64,000 bases of DNA from Pseudomonas solani (GCF_026072635.1 NZ_AP023081.1:3406501-3470500); one strand, 5' to 3'. Positions 9,061 to 19,539 are shown, counted from the stretch's first letter. Translations and numbers: made by a program. The notes: generated from the letters alone by a model not told the origin.

Positions 9061-9603
9061 TTATTTGAGGTTGAAGAAGACCAGGCCCTGGGTCTGGTCG
9101 GAATAGGCGCCGCTGGTACCGATGGTCGCGACGTTTCTCACTTCATACTGGCGGCAGGTGTAGTTACCGAAGGAATAGCCCTGGCCGAAACTGGCGCAAT
9201 CCAGATCACCCATGCTGCGTAGCTTGGGCGTTTGAGGTATCGCGCTCGTAGCGGTCCGCGTCGTCAGGGTCTGCAGCTCACGAAGATTGGGGAAGCGCGC
9301 GATGATGGTCGCGTTAGACTCGCCATTGGGCGCGCTGGAGGGACTGGTGACAGCGGTTGCCTCCATCGCGGACATCAAGGGTTGACGATTGGCTACGACG
9401 TTGAAGCGCAAAAGTTGGGCGCGGATTTCCGTCTGGCTTGCCTGGAAGGCCGTATTGCGGAACTGATTGCTGCTGGCCATGCGTTCATCGTTCGTGGCAA
9501 AGCGAACGGCCGTGATGCCGGCAGCGGTCAGTACTACCAGAAACACCAGCGCGACAATCAGGGTGGCGCCGGCCTGAGAGGCGAGCGGGGGGACTGCTTT
9601 CAT
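9061..9603 (-). CDS. pilX: Type IV pilus minor pilin PilX
   Basis: Minor pilin, 180 residues. It has the unusual PilX-type N-terminus (QAGATLIVALVFLVVLTAAG), a hydrophobic helix in which the leader glycine lies within QAGA and lacks the usual FTLIE pattern. Its globular part is short, with two cysteines near the C-terminus (DCASFG, YTCRQYE). In the priming complex PilX works with PilV, PilW and PilY1 below the FimU connection. Its position between pilW and the pilY1 block matches other Pseudomonas operons. Confidence 0.88.
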   Translation of the reverse strand: MKAVPPLASQAGATLIVALVFLVVLTAAGITAVRFATNDERMASSNQFRNTAFQASQTEIRAQLLRFNVVANRQPLMSAMEATAVTSPSSAPNGESNATIIARFPNLRELQTLTTRTATSAIPQTPKLRSMGDLDCASFGQGYSFGNYTCRQYEVRNVATIGTSGAYSDQTQGLVFFNLK

Positions 9604-9612
9604 CGTCAGGCC

Positions 9613-10422
9613 TCAGTAGTTGTTCTTGAACTGGATGGTGGTGGTGAACACTTGCCGCGCCCGCCCATCGTTGAATGAGAGCGGAGCCCCATCCAGCAGG
9701 TAGAAGTTTCGCTGCGGCGGTGCCGGATTCAGGACATCGACCGAGTTGGCTAGCAAGGCGATGCGAACGGCAATGACCTTGGTCCAGTTGGTTACGCGGT
9801 CCGAGGACACGAATTGATTGACGCTTTTGGAGTCCCCGGCGGTATCCACGCCGTACTGCACCTGCAGGGCATCGATGCCGTCGATGAGTCGTTGCTGCGA
9901 GGTGAGTACTGATGCAGTGGTCCGATTGAATGATTTGCAGGCGAGCGCTGGGAGAGGGTTGTTGGCGTCCGGCTCCAGTATGAAATAAGTATTAGTCACT
10001 AAGTTATTATCGGGAACGGTAGCGCCCGCACAGTCGCGCTTTACCCCGTCGATGATAGGGGGCTCGAACGTGAAACTGACAACATCTGAGTTGCTGCCGC
10101 TACCGTTTACAGCGCAGGGATTGTTACTGGAATCGCCGACGCCACAGCCCTCTTTCTCGATGGGCAGGGGGCGATCCAGCGGGGCACCTGGAGACAGGTA
10201 GCCGCCCAGCCTGGCGCTCTGGCTGATGAACTCCAGCCCGAAGCGTCCATTCTCCTGAAGCTTGGACATGGCGTCGTTGGTGGCGAACGTCTGTTTACTG
10301 GCGATGAATACCTGGATCACACCAAGTAGCAGGATCAACCCAAGGGTCAGGCCGATCATCAGTTCGACCAGGCTCAGGCCAGCCTGGCGCTTGGACAGGT
10401 GGTAGGGGTACTTGTGATTCAT
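9613..10422 (-). CDS. pilW: Type IV pilus minor pilin PilW
   Basis: Largest minor pilin, 269 residues. The leader is long and basic (MNHKYPYHLSKRQAG) and is followed by LSLVELMIGLTLGLILLLGV, with Glu5 present for PilD processing and subunit packing. The C-terminal domain includes a DALQVQYGVD stretch typical of PilW-family proteins. Its start overlaps the end of pilV by four bases (ATGA), so translation is coupled. Confidence 0.9.
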   Translation of the reverse strand: MNHKYPYHLSKRQAGLSLVELMIGLTLGLILLLGVIQVFIASKQTFATNDAMSKLQENGRFGLEFISQSARLGGYLSPGAPLDRPLPIEKEGCGVGDSSNNPCAVNGSGSNSDVVSFTFEPPIIDGVKRDCAGATVPDNNLVTNTYFILEPDANNPLPALACKSFNRTTASVLTSQQRLIDGIDALQVQYGVDTAGDSKSVNQFVSSDRVTNWTKVIAVRIALLANSVDVLNPAPPQRNFYLLDGAPLSFNDGRARQVFTTTIQFKNNY

Positions 10423-10994
10423 CGTTGCACCTGCACGCTTCCGGACAGGTTCTGTCCGTTGGAGTTCTTCTCTGCCTTGCTCTGCCAGTTCGCCGTGATC
10501 GTGAGCTGAGTGCCAGAGGCGACGACGGCCAGGGGAGGAGTGCCGCTCGCGGCTAGAGCCATGAAGTCCCGGCTGTTGTAGCGGCCTTCACGAGCGGTAG
10601 CGTCAGCCAAGTAGGTGTTGTTGCCGCTGTAGGGACACTGGGCTTCCCAGCGGTCGAACGCCGCCATCTGTGCAGCTGTGCAGTTGGTCGCGTTGACCTT
10701 GGCACCACTGATGGGGTTGTAATAGTCAGCGCAGCGCTGGGCCGGGAGGTTGCTGCAGTTGGGCGCGCTGGCGTAACTGGCCAGCGCGGCCTCTGGATTG
10801 GCACGAACGCGCTCCGCGAGTTCCTGTACTACCCAGGTCGCCTGGGTACGCTGGCTGCTATCACCGGAGCTTTGCAGTGCATTGAGCTGCAAGGCCGCGA
10901 AGCCGAGCAGTCCGACCGCGAAGATCACCAGGGCGATCAATACCTCGATCAGTGAAGCGCCCAGTTGCTGGCGGGTGAAATTAGCAATCTGCAT
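10419..10994 (-). CDS. pilV: Type IV pilus minor pilin PilV
   Basis: Minor pilin of the tip-priming complex, 191 residues. Its prepilin signature is QQLGASLIEVLIALVIFAVG, with the cleavage glycine followed by Ala-Ser-Leu-Ile-Glu, the PilV-type variation at position 1. The downstream domain contains several cysteines (NCSNLPAQRC, ATNC, QCPYSG), presumably disulphide-bonded. It overlaps the fimU end by about 14 bases. Confidence 0.9.
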   Translation of the reverse strand: MQIANFTRQQLGASLIEVLIALVIFAVGLLGFAALQLNALQSSGDSSQRTQATWVVQELAERVRANPEAALASYASAPNCSNLPAQRCADYYNPISGAKVNATNCTAAQMAAFDRWEAQCPYSGNNTYLADATAREGRYNSRDFMALAASGTPPLAVVASGTQLTITANWQSKAEKNSNGQNLSGSVQVQR

Positions 10995-11499
10995 CGCGAT
11001 TGACCTTCTTGATGGAGGCTTTGCCCATGGCGTTCACGTACACGCAGCGTGCAGTGGCGTCGTCTGCCTTGAGTTTGCTGGAGGTGACCTTGAAGGCCTG
11101 GGCGCTGATGCCGGACAACAAGGTGCCGTCGCGGCGGAATGTCAGCCGGTTGGTGGCTTGCAGGTAGGGGGAGTTGATCTGGACGTCACTCGGTGACCCC
11201 TGGAAGTTACGGATCACGGCCGCGTCGCTGCAATCGTTGATGGCGGTGGTGCCGACACACCAGCCATTGGTCCACCCGTCTTCATTGTTAGCCGCTGGGA
11301 GGACGACCACATTGGCATTCAGTTTGGTGGCCTCCACACGAGCGAATACTAGTGCGTTCATCAGCTCGCTGGCCTGCCCCCCCACGCGCTGGCGGATGAC
11401 GAAGCCCGCAAGGTTAGGGAGTGCGATAGCGGCCACTATCCCCAGGATGATGACGGTCACCATCAATTCAATCAAACTGAACCCGCGTGTACGTTCCAT
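10981..11499 (-). CDS. fimU: Type IV pilus minor pilin FimU (GspH-like)
   Basis: GspH/FimU-family minor pilin, 172 residues, which links the PilVWX-PilY1 tip to the PilA fibre in P. aeruginosa. The leader MERTRG precedes FSLIELMVTVIILGIVAAI. The helical part is followed by the family-typical ELMNALVFARVEATKLN segment and a C-terminal cysteine pair (ARCVYVN, DADC). A GAGCTTTC leader lies ahead of the ATG. Separated from fimT by 113 bases, so fimU may have its own promoter. Confidence 0.9.
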   Translation of the reverse strand: MERTRGFSLIELMVTVIILGIVAAIALPNLAGFVIRQRVGGQASELMNALVFARVEATKLNANVVVLPAANNEDGWTNGWCVGTTAINDCSDAAVIRNFQGSPSDVQINSPYLQATNRLTFRRDGTLLSGISAQAFKVTSSKLKADDATARCVYVNAMGKASIKKVNRDADC

Positions 11500-11612
11500 G
11501 AAAGCTCCTCTGCTCAGCCTGTAAGCTAGCGAGCCGGAGAGGCAACCTCAAACACCCGAGGATGGTCGGCATTGAGTTGGGCACGAGCGGTATTCCTGGC
11601 CGTTCATTCAGA

Positions 11613-12122
11613 CTATTCTTCTGCTTCCTTGAGAAACGACCTGCCTTGACGATTGACAACGATTCGCCGGCTTGTGCCAGAAATCTTTGATTTCACGAGA
11701 AATGTGCCGTTGCTCACGAACGTATGTCCCTGAGCGTTGAAGTGGAGGGCATGGCCGCCTCCCATGCCTCGCCAGGTGAGCTCCAGTCCATCGGGCAATT
11801 CAAGAACCCTTATGAGGTTGTGCTCGCTGCGGAGCAATCGCTCGCCTTCCCAGTCTTCGAAAATGCTCAAGATGCCGCTCCAGTCTCTGGAGCAGCGATT
11901 GTCGTCGTCCAGCGGGCACAGCGTGGTCCGCGCGTTGTGTGCCAACGCCTGATGCCGAGCAAGTTGGATGGAGTGGGAGAGTTCGCTGCTGAAAGATGAA
12001 AGCTTGTGCTGATCATGCATGTGCGTGATGGCGGGTGTTCCCAGGCCTAGCAGTATTGCTAGGCAGGCCAGGCCTATCAGCAGTTCGAGCAGGGTCAGGC
12101 CCTGATGCTTGTGTACGTCCAT
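11613..12122 (-). CDS. fimT: Type IV pilus minor pilin-like protein FimT
   Basis: GspH/FimT-family pseudopilin, 169 residues. The leader MDVHKHQG is followed by LTLLELLIGLACLAILLG, with Glu5 present. It resembles FimU in layout (SHSIQLARHQALAHNARTTL) but has a basic C-terminus (SRRIVVNRQGRSFLKE). In other gamma-proteobacteria FimT homologues bind DNA through a C-terminal GRxR-type patch during natural transformation. Whether RQGR here is equivalent is inference. The gene is divergent from thiO with only about 40 bases between them. Confidence 0.87.
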   Translation of the reverse strand: MDVHKHQGLTLLELLIGLACLAILLGLGTPAITHMHDQHKLSSFSSELSHSIQLARHQALAHNARTTLCPLDDDNRCSRDWSGILSIFEDWEGERLLRSEHNLIRVLELPDGLELTWRGMGGGHALHFNAQGHTFVSNGTFLVKSKISGTSRRIVVNRQGRSFLKEAEE

Positions 12123-12164
12123 GTGTTGTTCTCCATTTCCCTGGAGTTCTAAGAGGAGGTTGTG

Positions 12165-13262
12165 GTGTCTGTCCTGATTGTTGGTGGGGGGGCGATAGGG
12201 TTACTGACTGCCCTTGAGCTTGCTGAAACAGAGCATGTCGTGCTTTTGGAGCGCCAGCGCGCTGGTCGAGAGTCCTCGTGGGCGGGCGGTGGAATTGTAT
12301 CGCCGCTCTATCCATGGCGTTACAGCGATGCCGTGACGGCCCTGGCTCATTGGTCGCAGGACTTTTACCCGCCCCTCGGTCAGGAGTTGCTGCAGAAAAC
12401 CGGAACCGATCCCGAGGTTCACGTAACGGGTCTGTATTGGCTCGATCTGGACGATGAGGTGCAGGCTCTGGCGTGGGCCGCAGAGCGCAATCGCCCGGTT
12501 TCTCGCGTGGCGATCAGCTCGGTCAAGGTTGCTGTTCCTACATTGGCCGAGGGCTACTCCACCGCCATCCACATGGCCGACGTCGCCAACGTCCGCAACC
12601 CTCGCCTGACTCGCGCCCTACGCGAAGCCCTGCTTCAACTGCCTAACGTCACGCTTCGGGAAGATTGCGCCGTCGATGGCTTCATTCACGAGGAAGGGCA
12701 GGTCGTTGGTGTTCGCACGGCGCAGGGCGATATCCGTGCCGATCGCGTTGTACTCTGCGCGGGGGCCTGGAGCGGGGAGTTGCTGGCGACGCTGGGGCTC
12801 GACCTGCCGGTGGAGCCGGTGAAGGGGCAGATGATCCTGTTCAAGTGCGCAGAGGATTTCCTGCCGAGCATGGTGCTGGCCAAGGGGCGCTATGCGATTC
12901 CGCGACGTGATGGCCACATCCTGGTGGGCAGCACCCTGGAGCACGAGGGATTCGACAAGACGCCGACCGAGTCGGCGCTGGAGAGCCTGAGGGCATCGGC
13001 GATCGAGATGCTGCCAGCCCTGGCGGATGCCGAGGTGGTGGGGCATTGGGCGGGGCTACGTCCGGGCTCGCCGGATGGCATTCCCTTTATAGGGCCGGTC
13101 CCGGGGTTCGATGGGCTCTGGTTGAACTGCGGCCATTACCGCAACGGCCTGGTGTTGGCGCCTGCGTCCTGTCGGCTGCTGACCGACCTGATGCTCGGGC
13201 GTGAGCCTATCGTCGACCCGGCGCCCTACGCGCCATCGGCGCGCTTGAAGCCGCTGGCCTGA
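12165..13262 (+). CDS. thiO: FAD-dependent glycine/D-amino-acid oxidase (ThiO-type)
   Basis: Flavoprotein of the DAO family. ThiO oxidises glycine to the imine used for the thiazole moiety of thiamine. About 365 residues. The Rossmann FAD motif is at the extreme N-terminus (VLIVGGGAIGLLTALEL), with the ThiO/DAO-type WAGGGIVSPLYPW and VVLCAGAWSGEL segments. The C-terminal RPGSPDGIPFIGP and NCGHYRNGLVLAP motifs contact the isoalloxazine. Two GTG codons overlap at 12162 and 12165; the second gives better spacing to the AAGAGGAGG ribosome site at 12151-12159. P. aeruginosa has a D-amino-acid oxidase-like gene at the same place. Confidence 0.87.
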   Translation: MSVLIVGGGAIGLLTALELAETEHVVLLERQRAGRESSWAGGGIVSPLYPWRYSDAVTALAHWSQDFYPPLGQELLQKTGTDPEVHVTGLYWLDLDDEVQALAWAAERNRPVSRVAISSVKVAVPTLAEGYSTAIHMADVANVRNPRLTRALREALLQLPNVTLREDCAVDGFIHEEGQVVGVRTAQGDIRADRVVLCAGAWSGELLATLGLDLPVEPVKGQMILFKCAEDFLPSMVLAKGRYAIPRRDGHILVGSTLEHEGFDKTPTESALESLRASAIEMLPALADAEVVGHWAGLRPGSPDGIPFIGPVPGFDGLWLNCGHYRNGLVLAPASCRLLTDLMLGREPIVDPAPYAPSARLKPLA

Positions 13263-13274
13263 TCGGCCTGGGGA

Positions 13275-14609
<1,335 letters not shown>

Positions 14610-14611
14610 GG

Positions 14612-16204
14612 TCAGCTCAATTTGCGCGGGTGGGCAAAGGTTATGCGAAAGCAGCTGCCTCCGGTTTCGCGGGGCCTGTAGTCGAGACGGGCCTGGTTGC
14701 TCTCGCACAGCTCCCGTGAGATGTACAGGCCAAGCCCGGTGCCCTTGTTTTCGGTGGTGTAGAAGGGCTCGAAGATGTGCTGCACCTGCTCGGCGGGTAC
14801 GCCGGCGCCGTCATCCATCACTTCCAGAACGGGCAGGTCGCTTTCCGGGTCGCGGAACAGCTTCAGCCAGACCTGTCCTACCTTGTTCTTCTGTGAACTG
14901 TAGCGCAGGCCGTTCTGTACCAGGTTGGTCAGTACCTGGGTGAGCTGGTGCGGGTCCATGCGGGTCTGGATGGTGCCGCTGTTGGTCTCGATGTGCAGCG
15001 TCTGGCCCGGGCCGGATGCGTTGCGGAATTCGCTGGCGAAGCGGTGCAGCCAGTACTTCAGGTCGAGCAATTGCGGCTCCGCCTGGCGGCGGCGGGAGAG
15101 CTGCAGGACGTTCTCGATCACCAGGTTCATACGCCGCGACTGGTCCTGGATGATCTGCGCCAGGCGCTGGTCCGGGCCGGTCAGCTCATCGGATTCCTGC
15201 AGCAACTGCGCCGCGTGGCTGATGGCACCCAGTGGGTTGCGTATCTCGTGGGCGATGCCGGCGGTCAGGCGACCCAGGGAGGCGAGCTTGAGTTGCTGGG
15301 CCTGTTGGGCGATCTGCGAGATGTCGTCGAGGAAGATCAGGGTGTCCCGCTGCTCGCCCCGCTGCAGGGAGACGAAGCTCGGTTGCAGCACCGGGCCTTC
15401 GGCCACCGCCTGCAGGCTCTGGGGACGCAGCGTGGGGTTGTCCAGCCACTGCTGAAGGCGTTTCACCAGCTCCGGGCTTTGCGGGTCGAGGACCTTGCCG
15501 GCCAGGTCCTCGCGGCCCAGCAGCGTCAGCGCACCCTGGTTGGCCAGGATTACGCGGTGCTGGGGGTCGAGCACCAGGATGCCGGTGCGCATGCGCTGCA
15601 GGATCAGGGCGTTGAGCGCTTCCAGGTTGGCGACGTCGGCGGCACGTTTTTCGGCCAGGGTCTCGCTCAGTTGCAGGCGCTTGCTGATGCCCTGGACGAA
15701 GAGGGCGGCGGCGAAGCACAAGGCACCCAGGGCGCCGGCCTGCACGTACTGGCTGGCGGCTTCCGGGCGGCTGAGGCTGAGGTAGAAGGTCAGGTAGATC
15801 ATGCCGATGGCGGCGACGGCAGCGATCAGCAAGCCGACCCGGCCGCGCAGCAGGATGTTGGCGATCGCCACCGCAACTATCACCAGGTTGCCGATACCGC
15901 TCGGCGTGCCGCCCGCCGCATAGAACAGGCAGGACAGCAGGATCACGTCCACCAGCGCCAGGCTGAAGACCTGCAGCATGTGTTTCGGATGGCGGACCAT
16001 CAGCGCGATGAGGATGTTCAGCAGCAGGTAGAACCAGCACGCATTGCGGAACAGCTGGGCGCGGGCCAGGTCGAGCAGTTCGCTGTCCAGCTCGCTGGAG
16101 ATCAGTCCCACCAGTGCCAGGCCGATGAGCAGGCGGTAGATGTTGTAGAGGCGGAAGATGCGGCGTGCCGGCTGGCTGCCCAGCGCGGGGGCTTCAGCGC
16201 TCAC
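14612..16204 (-). CDS. pilS: Sensor histidine kinase PilS
   Basis: Membrane histidine kinase that senses pilin in the inner membrane and phosphorylates PilR. 530 residues: about six membrane segments in the first 190 residues, a PAS domain (about 200-310), the HisKA dimer with the phospho-histidine in GIAHEIRNPLGA, and an HATPase_c domain with N box (NLVQNGLRYS), G1 (DDGAGVP), F box and G2 (GTGLGLYIS). Adjacent to pilR in one operon. Its start overlaps the end of the upstream small membrane protein gene by 11 bases. Confidence 0.95.
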   Translation of the reverse strand: MSAEAPALGSQPARRIFRLYNIYRLLIGLALVGLISSELDSELLDLARAQLFRNACWFYLLLNILIALMVRHPKHMLQVFSLALVDVILLSCLFYAAGGTPSGIGNLVIVAVAIANILLRGRVGLLIAAVAAIGMIYLTFYLSLSRPEAASQYVQAGALGALCFAAALFVQGISKRLQLSETLAEKRAADVANLEALNALILQRMRTGILVLDPQHRVILANQGALTLLGREDLAGKVLDPQSPELVKRLQQWLDNPTLRPQSLQAVAEGPVLQPSFVSLQRGEQRDTLIFLDDISQIAQQAQQLKLASLGRLTAGIAHEIRNPLGAISHAAQLLQESDELTGPDQRLAQIIQDQSRRMNLVIENVLQLSRRRQAEPQLLDLKYWLHRFASEFRNASGPGQTLHIETNSGTIQTRMDPHQLTQVLTNLVQNGLRYSSQKNKVGQVWLKLFRDPESDLPVLEVMDDGAGVPAEQVQHIFEPFYTTENKGTGLGLYISRELCESNQARLDYRPRETGGSCFRITFAHPRKLS

Positions 16205-16430
16205 CGCTGGAGGTGTCCTGTTCCAGGTGCGCGCGGCTGCAGTACCAGCGCTCGCCGTTGGCCAGCGCGTTGGCCTGGGGCACGTGCACGCCGCACTGGG
16301 TGCAGCGCACCATCGGGCTGGCGGTTTCGTCCACGGGCTTCTGCGGGCGCGGCGCCGGTGGCGTCTTCATGCGGCGCCAGACCCAGACGGCGGCGAAGAT
16401 CACAACAATCCAGAACAGCAGGCGGACCAT
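16194..16430 (-). CDS. Small membrane protein with zinc-ribbon-like C-terminus (PP0621-like)
   Basis: 78 residues. One N-terminal membrane helix (MVRLLFWIVVIFAAVWVW) is followed by a Pro-rich linker and a short CxxC...C motif (RCTQCGVHV, YCSRAHLE), so a metal-binding knob on the cytoplasmic side is likely. Conserved small proteins of this kind sit before pilS in pseudomonads; I recall the family as PP0621. Function is unknown; the overlap with pilS suggests co-expression. The start at 16430 was chosen because an upstream in-frame extension has no ribosome-binding site and spoils the membrane-anchor N-terminus. Confidence 0.75.
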   Translation of the reverse strand: MVRLLFWIVVIFAAVWVWRRMKTPPAPRPQKPVDETASPMVRCTQCGVHVPQANALANGERWYCSRAHLEQDTSSGER

Positions 16431-16567
16431 CCCAGTCGAGCTCACTTGTCGTTGAAAGGAGCGCAGTTTAGCCAAGCCGATGGTCGGCGCCCAGCGGGGA
16501 GGGCGCGAGCTGTGCATCAGGTCCCCTGGCCAGGCGCAAAAACAGGGAAGAGCACGTTTCGTGCGGA

Positions 16568-16596
16568 TAAAAAAAGAGGCCCGCAGGCCTCTTCTT
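16568..16596 (-). terminator. Rho-independent terminator downstream of bamD
   Basis: Stem AAGAGGCC/GGCCTCTT with a four-base loop. Read on the minus strand it ends in a run of seven T, as expected just after the bamD stop. Confidence 0.85.
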
Positions 16597-16612
16597 TACA
16601 TCGCGGTCGTTC

Positions 16613-17632
16613 TCAGTCGAAAACGCCAAAGGTCATGTAGCTGAACCAGGAGCGGTCGCCGCTGCTGTTGGCTTCGGCTTCGTGCTGTTCTTCCTGCACT
16701 TCCTGCTGGTTCTCGGGCTTGAGCTCGTCCGGGATTTCTTCCTGGGCGTCTTCGTACTGCTTGATCACGTCCTGGTTGGCGCGGGTTTCGCCCGGCGGCA
16801 GCGGCGGCTCGCTCTCGATCAGGCCGAGGGTGGCCTTGGCCAGCCAGGAGCGGTTGTCTGCTTCTTCTTCGCGGGGTACGAACTGGCCGTCGACCAGGTT
16901 CGGGTGGTCCGGGTAGTTGAGCTTCAGGGTTTCCAGGCTGGTGGCTGCCAGGTCGTTCAGACTCAGGCGCTGGTAAGCCTCGACCATCACGGCCAGGCCA
17001 TCGCCGACGGCAGGGGTTTCCTGGAAGTTTTCCACCACGTAGCGGCCACGGTTGGCGGCGGCGACATAGGCCTGACGGGTCAGGTAGTAGTGGGCGACGT
17101 GAATCTCGTAAGCAGCCAGCAGATTGCGCAGGTAGATCATGCGCTGCTTGGCGTCCGGTGCGTAGCGGCTGTGCGGGTAGCGGGTGGTCAGCTGGGCGAA
17201 CTCGTTATAGGAGTCGCGGGCAGCGCCCGGGTCGCGCTTGGTCATGTCCAGCGGCAGGAAGCGGGCGAGCAGGCCACGGTCCTGATCGAAGGAGGCCAGG
17301 CCCTTCAGGTAATAGGCGTAGTCGACGTTGGCGTGCTGTGGGTGCAGGCGGATGAAGCGCTCGGCGGCGGACTTGGAGGCTTCGGGCTCGACGTTCTTGT
17401 AGTAGGCGTAGATCAGTTCCAGCTGGGCTTGCTCGGCATAACGACCGAACGGATAGCGGGACTCGAGGGCCTTGAGCTTGGATACGGCGCTGGTATAGCT
17501 CTTGTTGTCCAGATCGGCCTGAGCCTGCTGGTACAGCTCGGACTCGCTCAGGTTCTCGTCTACCACCTCTTTGGAGGAGCAGGCGGCGGTTAGGGCGAGA
17601 ATAGCGATCAGCAGCAGGTGTTTCACTTGCAT
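16613..17632 (-). CDS. bamD: Outer membrane assembly lipoprotein BamD
   Basis: Essential lipoprotein of the BAM complex that inserts beta-barrel proteins in the outer membrane. 339 residues with a lipoprotein signal (MQVKHLLLIAILALTAAC, lipid cysteine at residue 18), then five TPR-like repeats (SESELYQQAQADLDNKSYTS, LKALESRYPFGRYAEQAQL, SRYAPDAKQRMIYLRNLLA). The tail beyond about residue 260 is acidic and Glu/Gln-rich, longer than in E. coli and typical of pseudomonads. The ATG at 17632 was chosen because it gives the signal peptide; the open frame upstream runs into the rluD leader. Divergent from rluD. Confidence 0.95.
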   Translation of the reverse strand: MQVKHLLLIAILALTAACSSKEVVDENLSESELYQQAQADLDNKSYTSAVSKLKALESRYPFGRYAEQAQLELIYAYYKNVEPEASKSAAERFIRLHPQHANVDYAYYLKGLASFDQDRGLLARFLPLDMTKRDPGAARDSYNEFAQLTTRYPHSRYAPDAKQRMIYLRNLLAAYEIHVAHYYLTRQAYVAAANRGRYVVENFQETPAVGDGLAVMVEAYQRLSLNDLAATSLETLKLNYPDHPNLVDGQFVPREEEADNRSWLAKATLGLIESEPPLPPGETRANQDVIKQYEDAQEEIPDELKPENQQEVQEEQHEAEANSSGDRSWFSYMTFGVFD

Positions 17633-17680
17633 AGCGGCTTGCGTCCCTGTGACGGCTGGCTGTCTTGGGCGGAGCCGTCC

Positions 17681-17689
17681 TGTTATGAT
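17681..17689 (+). promoter_or_regulatory. Candidate extended -10 promoter of rluD
   Basis: TGTTATGAT matches an extended -10 element (TGnTATGAT) in the 148-base divergent gap between bamD and rluD. No good -35 hexamer is visible. The resulting leader would be about 85 bases. Confidence 0.45.
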
Positions 17690-17780
17690 GGGCGCCCTGG
17701 GCTCCCCCAGGACAAAGACGCCGTATTTAACCACAAGCGCGTGGCCGAAACCAAAGGCTGCGCCCCCGCCGTTTCCGAGC

Positions 17781-18752
17781 ATGTCCCCAATTATCAAGCA
17801 GGTCATCCAACTCAGCGCCGAGGTGCCGTCCGAACTGGGCGGGCAACGCCTCGATCAGGTCGCTGCACAGCTCTTCGACGAGCATTCGCGTTCGCGCCTG
17901 GCCGCCTGGATCAAGGACGGCCTGCTCACGGTCGACGGCCAGGTGCTGCGCCCGCGTGACACTGTTTACAGCGGTGCCGTGCTGGAGCTCAACGCCGAGC
18001 AGGAATCCCAGGGTGAGTGGGTCGCCCAGGACATCGCGCTGAACATCGTCTACGAGGACGACCAGTTGCTGGTGCTGGACAAGCCCGCCGGGCTGGTGGT
18101 CCACCCCGCTGCCGGGCATGCCGATGGCACCCTGCTCAATGCCCTGCTGCACCATGTGCCGGACCTGGCCAACGTGCCCCGTGCCGGCATCGTGCATCGC
18201 CTGGACAAGGACACCACCGGCCTGATGGTGGTAGCCAAGACCCTGGAAGCCCACACCAAGCTGGTGGCGCAGCTCCAGGCCCGCACCGTCAGTCGCATCT
18301 ACGAGGCCGTGGTGGTCGGCGTGATCACCGCCGGCGGCAAGGTCGATGCCCCCATCGGTCGTAGCTCCCAGCAGCGCCAGCGCATGGGCGTGGTGGCTGG
18401 CGGCAAACCGGCGGTCAGTCATTACCGTGTGCTGGAGCGCTTCCGCTCGCACACCCATGCCCGGGTCAAGCTGGAAACCGGGCGCACGCACCAGATCCGC
18501 GTGCACATGTCCTATGTGAATTTCCCGCTGGTGGGTGACCCCGTCTACGGCGGCCGCTTCCGTATTCCTCCGGCAGCCAGCCAGACGCTGGTCCAGACCC
18601 TCAAGGACTTCCCCCGCCAGGCCCTGCATGCCCGCTTCCTCGAGCTGGACCACCCGGTGACCGGCGCGCGCATGAAGTGGGAGTCGCCGCTGCCCGACGA
18701 TATGGTCTGGCTGCTCACCCTGCTGCGCCAGGACCACGAGTCCTTCAACTGA
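17781..18752 (+). CDS. rluD: 23S rRNA pseudouridine synthase RluD
   Basis: Converts U1911, U1915 and U1917 of 23S rRNA helix 69 to pseudouridine. 323 residues: N-terminal S4 RNA-binding domain (QRLDQVAAQLFDEHSRSRLAAWIKDG), then the RluA-family catalytic domain with the aspartate in GIVHRLDKDTTGLMVVAKT and the later GRTHQIRVHM motif. The start at 17781 (MSPIIKQV) is chosen because in-frame codons upstream read through the divergent promoter region. The stop overlaps the pgeF start (TGATG), so the two genes are coupled. The bamD/rluD divergence is standard in gamma-proteobacteria. Confidence 0.95.
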   Translation: MSPIIKQVIQLSAEVPSELGGQRLDQVAAQLFDEHSRSRLAAWIKDGLLTVDGQVLRPRDTVYSGAVLELNAEQESQGEWVAQDIALNIVYEDDQLLVLDKPAGLVVHPAAGHADGTLLNALLHHVPDLANVPRAGIVHRLDKDTTGLMVVAKTLEAHTKLVAQLQARTVSRIYEAVVVGVITAGGKVDAPIGRSSQQRQRMGVVAGGKPAVSHYRVLERFRSHTHARVKLETGRTHQIRVHMSYVNFPLVGDPVYGGRFRIPPAASQTLVQTLKDFPRQALHARFLELDHPVTGARMKWESPLPDDMVWLLTLLRQDHESFN

Positions 18753-19477
18753 TGAATGACTGGCTGACGCCCGACTGGCCTGCACCCGAGCGGGTTCGTG
18801 CCTGCGTCACCACCCGTGCCGGGGGCTTCAGCGAGGCCCCCTTCGACAGCTTCAATCTGGGCGATCACGTCGATGACGTTCCCGCTGCCGTTGCCCGCAA
18901 TCGCCAGCGCCTGGTCGAGACGCTCGGCTGCCAGCCCGCCTGGCTCAGCCAGGTGCACGGCGTGCGCGTGGTCGAGGCCGATCCGACCTGTGTCGAGACG
19001 GCCGATGCCAGCTGGAGCTCGACGCCCGGAATCGCCAGCCTGGTGATGACCGCCGATTGCCTGCCTGCCCTGTTCTGCGATCGCGCCGGCACCCGTGTCG
19101 CGGCGGCCCACGCCGGTTGGCGCGGGCTTGCCAATGGCGTGCTCGAAGCGACCCTGAATGCCCTAGACCGCCCGGCGGACCAGGTGCTGGTCTGGCTCGG
19201 CCCGGCCATTGGCGTCGATGCCTTCGAGGTCGGGCCGGAAGTGCGCGACGTCTTCGTCGCCCAGCACCCGCAAGCCGAGTCGGCCTTCCGCCCGAGCCAC
19301 AACGAAGGCCGGTTGATCGCCGATATCTACGCCCTGGCGCGCATCCGTCTCGCTGCACGGGGCGTCACCGCTGTCTTTGGCGGCGGCTTCTGTACCGTCA
19401 CCGATCCGCGTTTCTTCTCCTACCGTCGCGCCTCGCGCACCGGGCGATTCGCCAGCCTCGTCTGGCTCGTCGACTGA
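18752..19477 (+). CDS. pgeF: Peptidoglycan editing factor PgeF (YfiH/multi-copper polyphenol oxidase family)
   Basis: DUF152/YfiH-family protein of 241 residues. Homologues act as purine nucleoside phosphorylase/adenosine deaminase-like enzymes, and in E. coli PgeF prevents misincorporation of L-Ser into peptidoglycan precursors. The zinc-binding His-Cys-His set is visible at H69 (SQVHGV), C103 (TADCLPAL) and H120 (AAHAGWRG), with the C-terminal GGGFCTVTDPRFFSYRR signature. Coupled to rluD by one-base overlap, and clpB follows; the same order is found in other Pseudomonas. Confidence 0.92.
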   Translation: MNDWLTPDWPAPERVRACVTTRAGGFSEAPFDSFNLGDHVDDVPAAVARNRQRLVETLGCQPAWLSQVHGVRVVEADPTCVETADASWSSTPGIASLVMTADCLPALFCDRAGTRVAAAHAGWRGLANGVLEATLNALDRPADQVLVWLGPAIGVDAFEVGPEVRDVFVAQHPQAESAFRPSHNEGRLIADIYALARIRLAARGVTAVFGGGFCTVTDPRFFSYRRASRTGRFASLVWLVD

Positions 19478-19539
19478 CTTTTCCTCCTGCGGATCGCCGC
19501 GCCGACCGTCGTCGACTGACCTCCGTCAAGTCGCGATGG